Of a stretch of DNA of 64,000 nucleotides, positions 17,208 through 24,194 are shown piece after piece. Positions within the stretch are counted from its first letter, which is position 1. Every line of letters begins with the position of its first letter. The notes beneath the pieces were generated by a model. The model saw nothing but the letters and a program-made list of their open reading frames with translations, did not search any database and was not told the origin of the DNA. The position numbers were made by a program, and so were the translations under genes. The stretch comes from Actinopolyspora halophila DSM 43834 (lineage in GTDB: Bacteria > Actinomycetota > Actinomycetes > Mycobacteriales > Pseudonocardiaceae), in the NCBI RefSeq assembly GCF_000371785.1, contig NZ_AQUI01000002.1, positions 463,817-527,816 on the forward strand, written 5' to 3'.

Positions 17208-17465
17208 TCAGGCCACCTCTCCCAGCGCGTCGTCCTCGACCGGGGAGGCATCGCCGTTCACGTACGCCTCGTGCGCGGCCTGCTGACAGGCATCCTCGTA
17301 AGCGGCAAGAGCCGACTCGGGAATCCGCAACGTGCCCTTACCCGTGCCGATCTTCAACGCCCGCAACTCACCGGACTCGATCGCGCGATAGATCGTGTTC
17401 ACCGACACGTCCAACCGCTCGGCTACTGCCTTGACCCGCAACATCCGGGTAGACTGGTCCTGCAT
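17208..17465 (-). CDS. Helix-turn-helix (HTH_17/excisionase-like) protein, first gene of the leftward operon
   Basis: 85 residues: MQDQSTRMLRVKAVAERLDV then SVNTIYRAIESGELRALKIG and GTLRIPESALAAYEDACQQA, a MerR-like winged helix related to the excisionase family. I chose ATG 17465 because GGAG lies 8 nt upstream; a GTG frame start at 17513 would sit inside the hairpin at 17492-17523. It may be a second excisionase or a regulator of the leftward operon. Confidence 0.65.
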   Translation of the reverse strand: MQDQSTRMLRVKAVAERLDVSVNTIYRAIESGELRALKIGTGKGTLRIPESALAAYEDACQQAAHEAYVNGDASPVEDDALGEVA

Positions 17466-17491
17466 CGACAGCTCCAATACTTCGATGTCCC

Positions 17492-17528
17492 GCCCCGTCA
17501 GGTGTTGCCGCACCCGACGGGGCTTTTT
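17492..17528 (+). terminator. Rho-independent terminator on the plus strand
   Basis: GCCCCGTC (17492-17499) and GACGGGGC (17516-17523) form a perfect 8-bp stem with a 16-base loop, followed by TTTTTG. No plus-strand gene ends here, so it may block antisense transcription from reaching the GntR promoter, or may act as an attenuator-like structure over the start of the leftward transcript. Confidence 0.7.
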
Positions 17529-17580
17529 GTTTCTGCTGGCTTCCGTGTGACTCCTGACGAAGCAGCAACACCAGAAAAGG

Positions 17581-17620
17581 TAGCTAGCTCTACTAGTAGT
17601 GTCAAGCCAACATAGCTAGC
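17581..17620. promoter_or_regulatory. Candidate operator cluster upstream of the GntR gene
   Basis: TAGCTAGC occurs at 17581-17588 and 17613-17620, and the perfect palindrome CTACTAGTAG lies between them at 17590-17599. It sits in an unusually AT-rich stretch between the divergent leftward operon and the GntR gene. Operators of this kind fit GntR autoregulation and control of the leftward genes; this is inference. Confidence 0.5.
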
Positions 17621-17681
17621 GAAGATAGGGCGCGGGGTTTATCTAGACATCTGAGCTAGTTGTGTGCGATACACTGGGTCT

Positions 17682-18527
17682 ATGGACGTCCTCGATCCGG
17701 ATGACCCGCGGCCACCTTTTCAGCAGGTCACGGACTTGTTGCGGGCTGCTATACGTACTCAGCGTTACGAGCCCGGTGAGAAGCTGCCCTCGATCGGTGA
17801 GCTAGCAAAGCACTTCGGCGTGTCACCGATGACCGTGCAGAAAGCCGTCGGGTTCCTGCGGGATGAAGGTCTGCTGATCTCGCGGCAGGGAAAGGGCTCG
17901 TTCGTGCGACAGCGCACCGAGCGCTCCGTAGGACTGCGCCCCCACGTCGAGCAAGCGTTCGACAGCACGGCCGTCACGATCGATTTCGCGGGCTTTTCGG
18001 GTGAGACCTTGCAAGGTGTGCTTCAGGAGCCCTTGGACAAAATCAGACTCGGACGGCTAGTGCCCGAAGAAGTACGAATCCGGATGCTCCTGCCAGATCT
18101 GGAGAGGCCCACGGGGCTTCCTTCGCTGGCACCTGGTGGGGAGGACTCCTCGGAGGTGCGCGCCCGGATGGAACGAATCACGCAGCGTTCGGTTCAGGCG
18201 ATCAGCGACACAGTGCAAGAGCTTTCCGACTTGGGGCTCGTTCGCAACGCGAGTGCTCAAGTTCGTACGTACAGCGCTGCACCGTTGTTCAAGCTCTTCG
18301 TGATCAACGGTGGCGAGGTGTTCTTCGGCTTCTATCCGGTGGTCGAGCACCCTGTCGCGATCAAAGGTGAGCCGACGCCGATTTACGACCTGATGGGTAA
18401 GGATGCGACGTTGTTCCACTTCGCCGCTTCCGAGGACGAAACCGAACTTGGCTCCCAGTACGTCGCACAGAGCCAGCATTGGTTTGACAGCGTGTGGAAC
18501 ACCGTTGCACAGGACTACCCCCTATGA
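17682..18527 (+). CDS. GntR-family transcriptional regulator
   Basis: 281 residues. The N-terminal 75 form a GntR winged helix: PFQQVTDLLRAAIRTQRYEP, GEKLPSIGELAKHFGVSPMT and LRDEGLLISRQGKGSFV. The long C-terminal domain matches no effector fold I can name. ATG 17682 is 6 nt after TACACT (17670-17675), so the mRNA may be leaderless. The next gene starts inside the stop codon (ATGA), so regulator and HAD hydrolase are translationally coupled. GntR regulators of this kind (KorSA-like) control transfer and replication on pSAM2-type elements; here the targets could be the divergent leftward operon. Confidence 0.8.
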   Translation: MDVLDPDDPRPPFQQVTDLLRAAIRTQRYEPGEKLPSIGELAKHFGVSPMTVQKAVGFLRDEGLLISRQGKGSFVRQRTERSVGLRPHVEQAFDSTAVTIDFAGFSGETLQGVLQEPLDKIRLGRLVPEEVRIRMLLPDLERPTGLPSLAPGGEDSSEVRARMERITQRSVQAISDTVQELSDLGLVRNASAQVRTYSAAPLFKLFVINGGEVFFGFYPVVEHPVAIKGEPTPIYDLMGKDATLFHFAASEDETELGSQYVAQSQHWFDSVWNTVAQDYPL

Positions 18528-19201
18528 CCTCCGCAGATGTCATGCGAAGCCTATTGCGGACCGTCGAAGTCGTGCTGTTCGACTTCGACGGTCCGCTGTG
18601 CAACGTTTTTGCCGGGCTGCCAGCACCAGCTATCGCGAATGAGCTGACGACCCTGTTCAACGCCCACGGCCAATATGAGCAGGAAGGGATCGACGATCCG
18701 CATGAGGTGCTTCGGCGTGTCGGTGGTTGCAGTATCGAAGTCCTGCGTGAGGTCGAGGACAAGCTTGTGACAGGGGAGATGTCCGCTGTGCAGGTGTCGG
18801 AGCCGAATGCGGCGGGAATCGACTCGGTGCGGGCCTCTCTGGAGTCCGGTCGGTCCGCAGCGATTGTCAGCAACAATGCCCCTGAAGCCGTCCGGTGGTT
18901 CCTCGACACCCACGGACTCGCTGACCAGATTTCGCCGGTCGTAGGGCGACCGTATGCTGATCCAGCCAAGATGAAGCCGGACCCTGCTCCAATACGTGAA
19001 GCTCTCGCGATTCTTGGCGTGAGTCCTGACAGGGCGGTGCTGGTAGGGGACTCGGGGACGGACCTTCAGGTGTGCCAGGTGACCGGTGTGCGGTGTATCG
19101 CGTATGCGAACAAGCCTGGTAAGCGGGAACAACTCCGGGAAGCTAATGTCGTGATCGATGACATGGCCGAGCTAGCAGCAGGTCTCCGGGAAATATCTTG
19201 A
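18524..19201 (+). CDS. HAD-superfamily hydrolase
   Basis: 225 residues, phosphatase of the haloacid dehalogenase superfamily. Motif I is VVLFDFDGPLC, motif II the serine in AAIVSNNAPEA, motif III the lysine in KMKPDPAPI, and motif IV VLVGDSGTDLQVC. A cap domain of the helical type lies between motifs I and II. The substrate cannot be read from sequence; small phosphorylated metabolites or nucleotides are typical. It starts 4 bp inside the GntR gene. Confidence 0.85.
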   Translation: MTSADVMRSLLRTVEVVLFDFDGPLCNVFAGLPAPAIANELTTLFNAHGQYEQEGIDDPHEVLRRVGGCSIEVLREVEDKLVTGEMSAVQVSEPNAAGIDSVRASLESGRSAAIVSNNAPEAVRWFLDTHGLADQISPVVGRPYADPAKMKPDPAPIREALAILGVSPDRAVLVGDSGTDLQVCQVTGVRCIAYANKPGKREQLREANVVIDDMAELAAGLREIS

Positions 19202-19304
19202 GATCGGGCACCGAAGAGCGCGGAGAGTACGGTGGTGATCCCTGCGGACTCTTCATCACCAGAGCCTTCTGATTCTTGCTGGCTCCCAACCAGTTCCAAC
19301 ATGT

Positions 19305-19558
19305 ACGAACCGTACGAACTTACGAACTTTGGTTCTGACCTGGGGTTTTGTGTGGACCGAAGTTCGTAGCCTACGAACTTTGCTCTCAACGTTTCCCCTG
19401 GTCATCGGCAAAGTTCGTAAGTTCGTGAAGTTCGTAGACCACCGCCCCAGTTAGGAGCCACCCATGAGCACCACCGACCAGCCGCGGACCCTGCTCACCG
19501 TCGAACAGGCCGCCCACCGACTCGCCATCGGCCGCACTCACATGTTCCAGCTCCTCCG
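19305..19558 (+). repeat. Right arm of the 254-bp inverted repeat
   Basis: Reverse complement of 13962-14215. It carries the ACGAACTT box array (19305-19435), the AGGAG ribosome site and the first 32 codons of an excisionase copy. Similarity ends at 19558, 53 bp before the NUDIX gene. Confidence 0.95.
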
Positions 19559-19601
19559 GCACGGCGGGACCGCTTCCGTTTCTCCTGATTTCTCGGACTA
19601 G
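19464..19601 (+). pseudogene. Truncated excisionase copy
   Basis: Encodes MSTTDQPRTLLTVEQAAHRL through MFQLLR, one residue different (R for Q at 8) from the intact xis at 13856-14056, then diverges at HGGTASVSPDFSD and stops at 19599-19601 (45 codons instead of 66). The wing and C-terminal helix are lost, so it is probably non-functional, though a short peptide could still be made. Confidence 0.8.
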
Positions 19602-19610
19602 GTTCGGAGC

Positions 19611-20084
19611 ATGGGTTCGGAGGCCGATAAGTTCGCCACTCCCCGCGTGGCCGCTGGGGCGCTGTTCGTCGACGGCGACGGCAGGGTGTTGCTGGTCCGC
19701 AAGACCTACGGCAACCGGTGGGACATTCCTGGCGGGTACGTGGACGCCGGTGAGTCGCCGGCGCAGGCCTGCCGCCGCGAACTGATCGAGGAGCTGGGGA
19801 TCGATCGGCGACCGCTGCGCGTGCTGGCGGTCGACTGGGCACCGACCGAGCACGACGGCGACAAGCTGCTGTGGGTGTTCGACTGCGGGGACCTGGCAGA
19901 CGACGAGCACCGGATTCGACTCGATGGCAGCGAGCTGGACCGGTGGGAGTGGGTCAACGTCGAGGCACTGGACGATTACCTGATCCCGCGGCTGTCCCGC
20001 CGGTTGAAGCAGGCGCACACCGCCCGCGCGGAAGGACGCACCGTCTACCTCGAACATGGTGCCCCCGCGCTGGAGAGCCGGTGA
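19611..20084 (+). CDS. NUDIX hydrolase
   Basis: 157 residues. The Nudix box GX5EX7REUXEEXGU is complete, beginning at GGYVDAGESPAQACRRELIE and continuing to ELGI. It hydrolyses a nucleoside diphosphate linked to another group; the exact substrate is unknown. ATG 19611 lies 6 nt after TAGGTT (19599-19604), suggesting a leaderless transcript starting beside the broken xis copy. NUDIX genes are common companions of GntR regulators on actinomycete integrative elements. Confidence 0.88.
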   Translation: MGSEADKFATPRVAAGALFVDGDGRVLLVRKTYGNRWDIPGGYVDAGESPAQACRRELIEELGIDRRPLRVLAVDWAPTEHDGDKLLWVFDCGDLADDEHRIRLDGSELDRWEWVNVEALDDYLIPRLSRRLKQAHTARAEGRTVYLEHGAPALESR

Positions 20085-20362
20085 GCGCTTCCGGGAAGCG
20101 CTCACCAGGTTACTGATTGTCTACCGGTGGCAAGGCGTGAACAGCACGGGAAGCACTCGGAAGCGCTTCCCGCTGGGAGTTGTTCGGCGGTTCCGGTGGG
20201 TGTGTCCATGGTTCCCGAAGAGGGGTTGCTGGATATGTTTTCGCTGTTCCCGACGGTTCCGTCGTGGTTCCGGTGCCGTGGTGTGGAACTGTGTCCACAC
20301 GAGTAGAGGCCGGATTTCGTTGACTGGCCCATCGGAGGTGGCAGCGTTGCGATCATGACCGT

Positions 20363-22018
20363 GTGAATCTTGGGGTTCTCGGACATGCCGGACGGGCTCG
20401 GCGTTCGACGTGGGTGTTGTTCGGCGGGTGTGTGCTGCTCGTTTTTGGTGTTGCGGCGTGGATGCCGGTGGAGTGGGCGGTACTGGCCAAGCGTGTGGGT
20501 GGGTTGCTGACGGCCTGGGGGTTGGTCAGCGTTCCGGGTGTGGCGACCGTGTGCGGCGTGGGGTTGATCGTCGTGGGCGTATTGCCGCGGGGCCTTGCGC
20601 GGGGGCGGAAGGGAAACCGAAGTGGAGCACAGACGGAAGCGCGGCCGTTGCGGTGGTGGATCGTGGTGTTGGTCGCGCTCGGGATCCTGGCGATGACGGT
20701 GTTGGCGTTGCTGTGGTTGATGGGGTTGGCCGCGCAGGCGCAGCCCCAGGATGTTCCCAAGGCGCGGATCGACGCGGTGCGCACCGCGATGACGCTGGGT
20801 GCCGGTTTGGTCGGGATGAGCGTGCTGGTGCTGACAGGTCGCAAGCAGTGGTTGGCCGAACGCACCCAACGCCACACAGAACGCGATGCCGCCGAGCAGC
20901 GCGTCACTGAGTTGTACACGGCTGCTGCGCAGCAGTTGGCTTCTGAGAATGCGCCGGTGCGCATGGCGGGGTTGTATGCGTTGTCGCGGCTGGGGCAGAA
21001 CAATTTGGATCATCGGCAGACGATCGTGAATCTGTTCTGTGCGTATCTGCGGATGCCGTATACCCCGCCTGATGTCGAAGACGCCAGCTCCCAACAGGAC
21101 GGGCAGGCCAGACGGTTGGGGTTGCGCAGTCCTGATCGTGCTCGGCAGGGGGCTTCGCCGTTGGCCACGGCGCTGGCGCTCGTGCCCACGTTGGCTGCTG
21201 CCAGCAGTCAGCTCACCGATGACGATTACCAGCGGCAGGAGTTGCAGGTGCGGCTGACGGCCCAGCGTCTCCTCGCGCACCATCTGCGCCCGGATCCTGA
21301 CAAGAGTGGGCGGGTGCGCGAGGAGTTCTGGGAGGACATGGACCTCGATCTGGAGGGGGCCACGCTCTACCGCTGGAATATGGCCGGCTGCCGAGTGCGT
21401 CGGGGCGACTTCACCCACGTCGAGTTCCACGGTGAGACCGTGTTTAACGGGGCCGTGTTTCACGGTCTGGGCTGGTTCGGCGGGGTCGTGTTCCACGGTG
21501 AGACCGGTTTCAATGGGGCCGTGTTCCACGGTCGAGCCGGTTTCAATGGGGCCGTGTTTCACAGTATGGGCCGGTTCGACGGGGCCGTGTTTCACAGTCT
21601 GGGGTGGTTCGAGGAGGCCGTGTTTCACGGTCTGGGTTGGTTCGACGGGGCCGTGTTCCACCACTGGGCCGGTTTCAACGAGGTCGTGTTCCACGGTAAG
21701 ACCGGTTTCAATGGGGCCGTGTTCCACGGGCTGAACTGGTTCGCCGGGGCCGTATTCCACGACCGGGCCGGTTTCGACGGGGCCGTGTTTCACGGTCTGG
21801 GCTGGTTCGGCAGGGCCGTGTTCCACCACTGGGCCGGTTTCAACGGGGCCGTGTTCCACCACTGGGCCGGGTTCGACGGGGTGTGGCTGCGTCTTGATCA
21901 CAATGGTGGTGTCAAGTCCACGGCTCCTGCCGGGTGGAGCATTCGGGAGCGTGATCCCGGGGGTGCTCGGGAAGGTCACTGGGGCGAGCTTGTGCTTGAC
22001 GAAGAAGCTGGCTCGTGA
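20363..22018 (+). CDS. Membrane protein with pentapeptide-like 11-residue repeats (copy 1)
   Basis: 551 residues. Three or four membrane segments lie in the first 140 residues (RSTWVLFGGCVLLVFGVAAW, VPGVATVCGVGLIVVGVL, WWIVVLVALGILAMTVLALL). Next comes a conserved soluble segment (RVTELYTAAAQQLASENAPV, RMAGLYALSRLGQNNLDHRQ, TIVNLFCAYLRMPY) shared with many actinobacterial pentapeptide proteins. After LEGATLYRW and a short linker, residues 354-507 are fourteen repeats of 11 residues such as AVFHGLGWFDG. A C-terminal STAPAGWSIRERDPGG closes it. It is paralogous to the next gene, sits near attR in a typical cargo position, and has no known function; an immunity or envelope role is speculation. 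Confidence 0.8.
   Translation: MNLGVLGHAGRARRSTWVLFGGCVLLVFGVAAWMPVEWAVLAKRVGGLLTAWGLVSVPGVATVCGVGLIVVGVLPRGLARGRKGNRSGAQTEARPLRWWIVVLVALGILAMTVLALLWLMGLAAQAQPQDVPKARIDAVRTAMTLGAGLVGMSVLVLTGRKQWLAERTQRHTERDAAEQRVTELYTAAAQQLASENAPVRMAGLYALSRLGQNNLDHRQTIVNLFCAYLRMPYTPPDVEDASSQQDGQARRLGLRSPDRARQGASPLATALALVPTLAAASSQLTDDDYQRQELQVRLTAQRLLAHHLRPDPDKSGRVREEFWEDMDLDLEGATLYRWNMAGCRVRRGDFTHVEFHGETVFNGAVFHGLGWFGGVVFHGETGFNGAVFHGRAGFNGAVFHSMGRFDGAVFHSLGWFEEAVFHGLGWFDGAVFHHWAGFNEVVFHGKTGFNGAVFHGLNWFAGAVFHDRAGFDGAVFHGLGWFGRAVFHHWAGFNGAVFHHWAGFDGVWLRLDHNGGVKSTAPAGWSIRERDPGGAREGHWGELVLDEEAGS
21422..21883 (+). repeat. Fourteen tandem 33-bp repeats in copy 1
   Basis: 462 bp coding for 14 units of 11 residues, consensus (A/V)VFHGxxxFxG, with GTTTCACGG or GTTCCACGG recurring every 33 bp. 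Neighbouring units are similar enough in DNA (for example GTGTTCCACCACTGGGCCGG at three places) that slippage or recombination could change the number. Confidence 0.9.
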
Positions 22019-22112
22019 ACGGAACAGGAAGCCACTGTCCCCAATGCGGAGCACACCGAGCCCGAACAGGCTCCGGCACACGAGTAACCGTCGAGCCAAT
22101 GACGGGAGTAAA

Positions 22113-22145
22113 CAGGAAGGCCTCAGTTCGCTCCCGTTCACGCTG
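22113..22145 (+). repeat. Copy of the attR-proximal sequence downstream of copy 1
   Basis: CAGGAAGGCCTCAGTTCGCT and the following CCCGTTCACGCTG match 23983-24027 downstream of copy 2, except that copy 2 has one extra 12-bp CTCAGTT unit. So the gene and its 3' flank were duplicated together. Confidence 0.75.
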
Positions 22146-22186
22146 TGGCGATTTTGCGATCATAGTGTTTGTTGTGGGGGACACAG

Positions 22187-23953
22187 GTGGACGAGAGGCA
22201 GACCGGACGTTTGAGGCAGTGGTGGACCTGGTTTCGTCGTTCGTCCTGGGGGGTCGTTACCGCTGTCCTGCTGATCGTTGTCGGGGTGCTGGCGTGGATC
22301 CCGGTGGGATGGGAACCCCTGCTCTCCCAGGCGGGGAACCTCTTGGTCGTTTCGGGCCTGCTGCGATTGCCAGGGTTGCTCACCCTCGCTGGTGTGGGCC
22401 TGTTACTCGCGTTGCTCGTGCCGCGTGTGACCGCGCGGACGCAGCAGCGTGAGGAGGCTGCCGATTCGTCCGGTGCATCGGTGCGGCCGATACCGGGGTG
22501 GGCGATCTGGCTGGGATTGGCCGTCCTGCTGACGGTGGGAGCGGTTACCGCCGTGTTGCTGGTGGCGGCCTTCGGTAGCGGCAGCGAGCAGGACAAGGTC
22601 CGGTTGGAAGCGATCAAGCTGGCGGGCAGTATCGCCGTGGGCACCGGTGGGGCGGCAGCCCTGGTGTTGGCCGCTCGCAAGCAGCGCGCCACCGAGCTGG
22701 GGGTGATCCAGCAGGAACAAGCACAGCGGCTCCAGGAGCGGAAGGCCGAACAGGCCAAACACGATGCCGACGAGCGGCGTGTCACCGAGCTCTACACGGC
22801 TGCCGCGCAGCAGTTGGCTTCCGAACAAGCGCCGGTACGCATGGCCGGGCTGTACGCGTTGTCACGGCTGGGCCAGAACAATCCGGATCACCGGCAAACG
22901 ATCGTGAACCTGTTCTGCGCGTATCTGCGGATGCCCTACACCCCGCCTGATGTCGAGGAGACCAGCTCCGAGCAGGAGGACGGGCAGGTTAGGCGGTTGG
23001 GTTTGCGCAGCCCTGAGCGTGCTCGGCAGGGCTCTTCGCCGCTGTCCACGCTACTGACGCTGGCCCCGAGTCTGGCCGCAGCGGGTAATCAGCTCGCTGA
23101 TGAGGATTATCAGCGGCAGGAGTTGCAGGTGCGGCTGACCGCCCAACGTCTGCTGGCCCACCATCTGCGTCCGGAGGCCGATGAGCAGCACAGGCAAGTG
23201 TCCAATGAGGAGTTCTGGAGGGACATAGACCTCGACCTGGAAGGGGCCACGCTTTACCGCTGGGATGCGAATGGCTGCCGAGTACGTCATGCCAACTTCA
23301 CCTACGCCGAGTTCCACGGCCTGACCTGGTTCGACAGGGCCGAGTTCCACGGCCTGACCAGGTTCGACGGTGCCGAGTTCCACGATCTCTCCAGGTTTAT
23401 AAAGACCGAGTTTCACAGCCTGACCTGGTTTGACAGGACTCGTTTCTATGGCCAGACCCTGTTCGACAAGGGTGGGTTCCACGGCTTGGTCTGGTTCTCT
23501 GGGGCCGAGTTTCAGGGCTCGGCCGAGTTCGCCAGGGCCGAGTTTCACGATCTGGTCTGGTTCGACAGGGCCGAGTTTCACAACGTCACTAGGTTCGCTA
23601 GCGCTGAGTTTCACAGCGTTGCTGGGTTCGAGAGTGCCGAGTTTCAGGGCTCGGCCGAGTTCGCCAGGGCCGAGTTTCACAGCGTGGCCTGGTTCGCTAG
23701 CGCCGAATTCTATAACATAGTCAGGTTTGGAGAGGCCAGGTTCCACGGCCCCATCTTGTTCGCGTGGGTGCGGATATATTTCGATCATTATGGTCCTGCC
23801 GCCTCCACAGCCCCTGTCGGCTGGATCATCCGCGAGCGTGATCCCGGGGGCGGCTGTGCGGGACGTTGGGGCGAGTTCGTTCCCGAAGAGGAAGCAGTTC
23901 AGGAAGAGACCGCATCCGGCGTGGAGCTCACCGATCCCAATTTCGTAACCTGA
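22187..23953 (+). CDS. Membrane protein with pentapeptide-like 11-residue repeats (copy 2)
   Basis: 588 residues, same architecture as copy 1: membrane segments (WGVVTAVLLIVVGVLAWIPV, LLTLAGVGLLLALLVP, AIWLGLAVLLTVGAVTAVLL), a longer charged linker (QQEQAQRLQERKAEQAKHDA), the conserved RVTELYTAAAQQLASEQAPV region, then residues 375-528 with fourteen 11-residue repeats such as AEFHGLTWFDR, and WIIRERDPGG near the end. Here the second residue of each repeat is mostly Glu, where copy 1 has Val, so the two helices would carry different surface charge. GTG 22187 follows GGGGGA; TTG starts at 22169 and 22172 are alternatives. Function unknown. Confidence 0.8.
   Translation: MDERQTGRLRQWWTWFRRSSWGVVTAVLLIVVGVLAWIPVGWEPLLSQAGNLLVVSGLLRLPGLLTLAGVGLLLALLVPRVTARTQQREEAADSSGASVRPIPGWAIWLGLAVLLTVGAVTAVLLVAAFGSGSEQDKVRLEAIKLAGSIAVGTGGAAALVLAARKQRATELGVIQQEQAQRLQERKAEQAKHDADERRVTELYTAAAQQLASEQAPVRMAGLYALSRLGQNNPDHRQTIVNLFCAYLRMPYTPPDVEETSSEQEDGQVRRLGLRSPERARQGSSPLSTLLTLAPSLAAAGNQLADEDYQRQELQVRLTAQRLLAHHLRPEADEQHRQVSNEEFWRDIDLDLEGATLYRWDANGCRVRHANFTYAEFHGLTWFDRAEFHGLTRFDGAEFHDLSRFIKTEFHSLTWFDRTRFYGQTLFDKGGFHGLVWFSGAEFQGSAEFARAEFHDLVWFDRAEFHNVTRFASAEFHSVAGFESAEFQGSAEFARAEFHSVAWFASAEFYNIVRFGEARFHGPILFAWVRIYFDHYGPAASTAPVGWIIRERDPGGGCAGRWGEFVPEEEAVQEETASGVELTDPNFVT
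23309..23770 (+). repeat. Fourteen tandem 33-bp repeats in copy 2
   Basis: 462 bp coding for 14 units of 11 residues, consensus AEFHxxxxFxx. One unit, EFQGSAEFARA, occurs twice identically (units 7 and 11). The number and total length equal those in copy 1 although the DNA has diverged. Confidence 0.9.
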
Positions 23954-23988
23954 ACCGAGCTCGAATGACTGGCGGGAACCACCAGGAA

Positions 23989-24010
23989 GGTCTCAGTTCT
24001 GGTCTCAGTT
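23989..24010 (+). repeat. Tandem GGTCTCAGTT boxes inside attR
   Basis: GGTCTCAGTT at 23989-23998 and 24001-24010, identical in sequence, spacing and orientation to 12385-12406 inside attL. It lies 94 bp from the attR core. Confidence 0.6.
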
Positions 24011-24104
24011 CGCTCCCGTTCACGCTGCCTCACACTGCTCCAGCATTGCCGCTGACCTGCTGCGGAGGACTGCGGTGTTCTTCGGCGAACCCCGTACCTC
24101 TGAC

Positions 24105-24152
24105 CTCGTAATGCGTAGGTCAGGGGTTCGACTCCCCTAGGCGGCTCCACCG
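24105..24152 (+). repeat. attR core: second copy of the tRNA-Thr 3' half
   Basis: 48 bp identical to 12292-12339. It starts in the anticodon loop, so no tRNA can form from it: the upstream 5' half is missing. This is the right attachment site. Confidence 0.93.
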
Positions 24153-24156
24153 ATGA

Positions 24157-24194
24157 CCGGCCACCCTCCGCGACGCGGAGGGTGGCCGGTTTTC
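24157..24194 (+). terminator. Original terminator of the tRNA-Thr locus
   Basis: CCGGCCACCCTCCGC and GCGGAGGGTGGCCGG form a perfect 15-bp stem with a GAC loop, followed by TTTTC. Being on the host side of attR it is the chromosomal terminator separated from its tRNA by the insertion. Confidence 0.85.

Larger units (their letters stand above)
12292..24152. mobile_element. Integrated element in tRNA-Thr (11.9 kb), tyrosine-integrase type
   Basis: Bounded by 48-bp direct repeats of the tRNA-Thr 3' half. Contents: integrase, excisionase, DUF3987-like protein, two unknown proteins, three small DNA-binding proteins, GntR regulator, HAD and NUDIX hydrolases, and two pentapeptide-repeat membrane proteins. 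The int-xis-rep layout and the GntR/NUDIX genes recall actinomycete integrative elements of the pSAM2 class, but no FtsK/TraB-like translocase is present, and there is no capsid, terminase or portal gene. It may be a non-conjugative, mobilisable or satellite-type element, or a reduced form. Base composition is visibly less GC-rich in places (17.5-18.5 kb, 22-24 kb) than in the chromosomal flanks. Confidence 0.88.

Noticed and set aside
20102..22141. 679-codon minus-strand frame with repeats (HGPVETGPVVE) antisense to copy 1
   Set aside because: The repeat is the mirror image of the 33-bp units; the plus-strand protein has membrane helices and a conserved module that the minus frame lacks.
20363..24030. 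CRISPR-like array suggested by regular 33-bp spacing
   Set aside because: The repeats are in frame, encode 11-residue units inside proteins, and have no unique spacers.
24105..24152. Second tRNA-Thr gene
   Set aside because: Only the 3' half from the anticodon loop is present; no 5' acceptor or D arm upstream.
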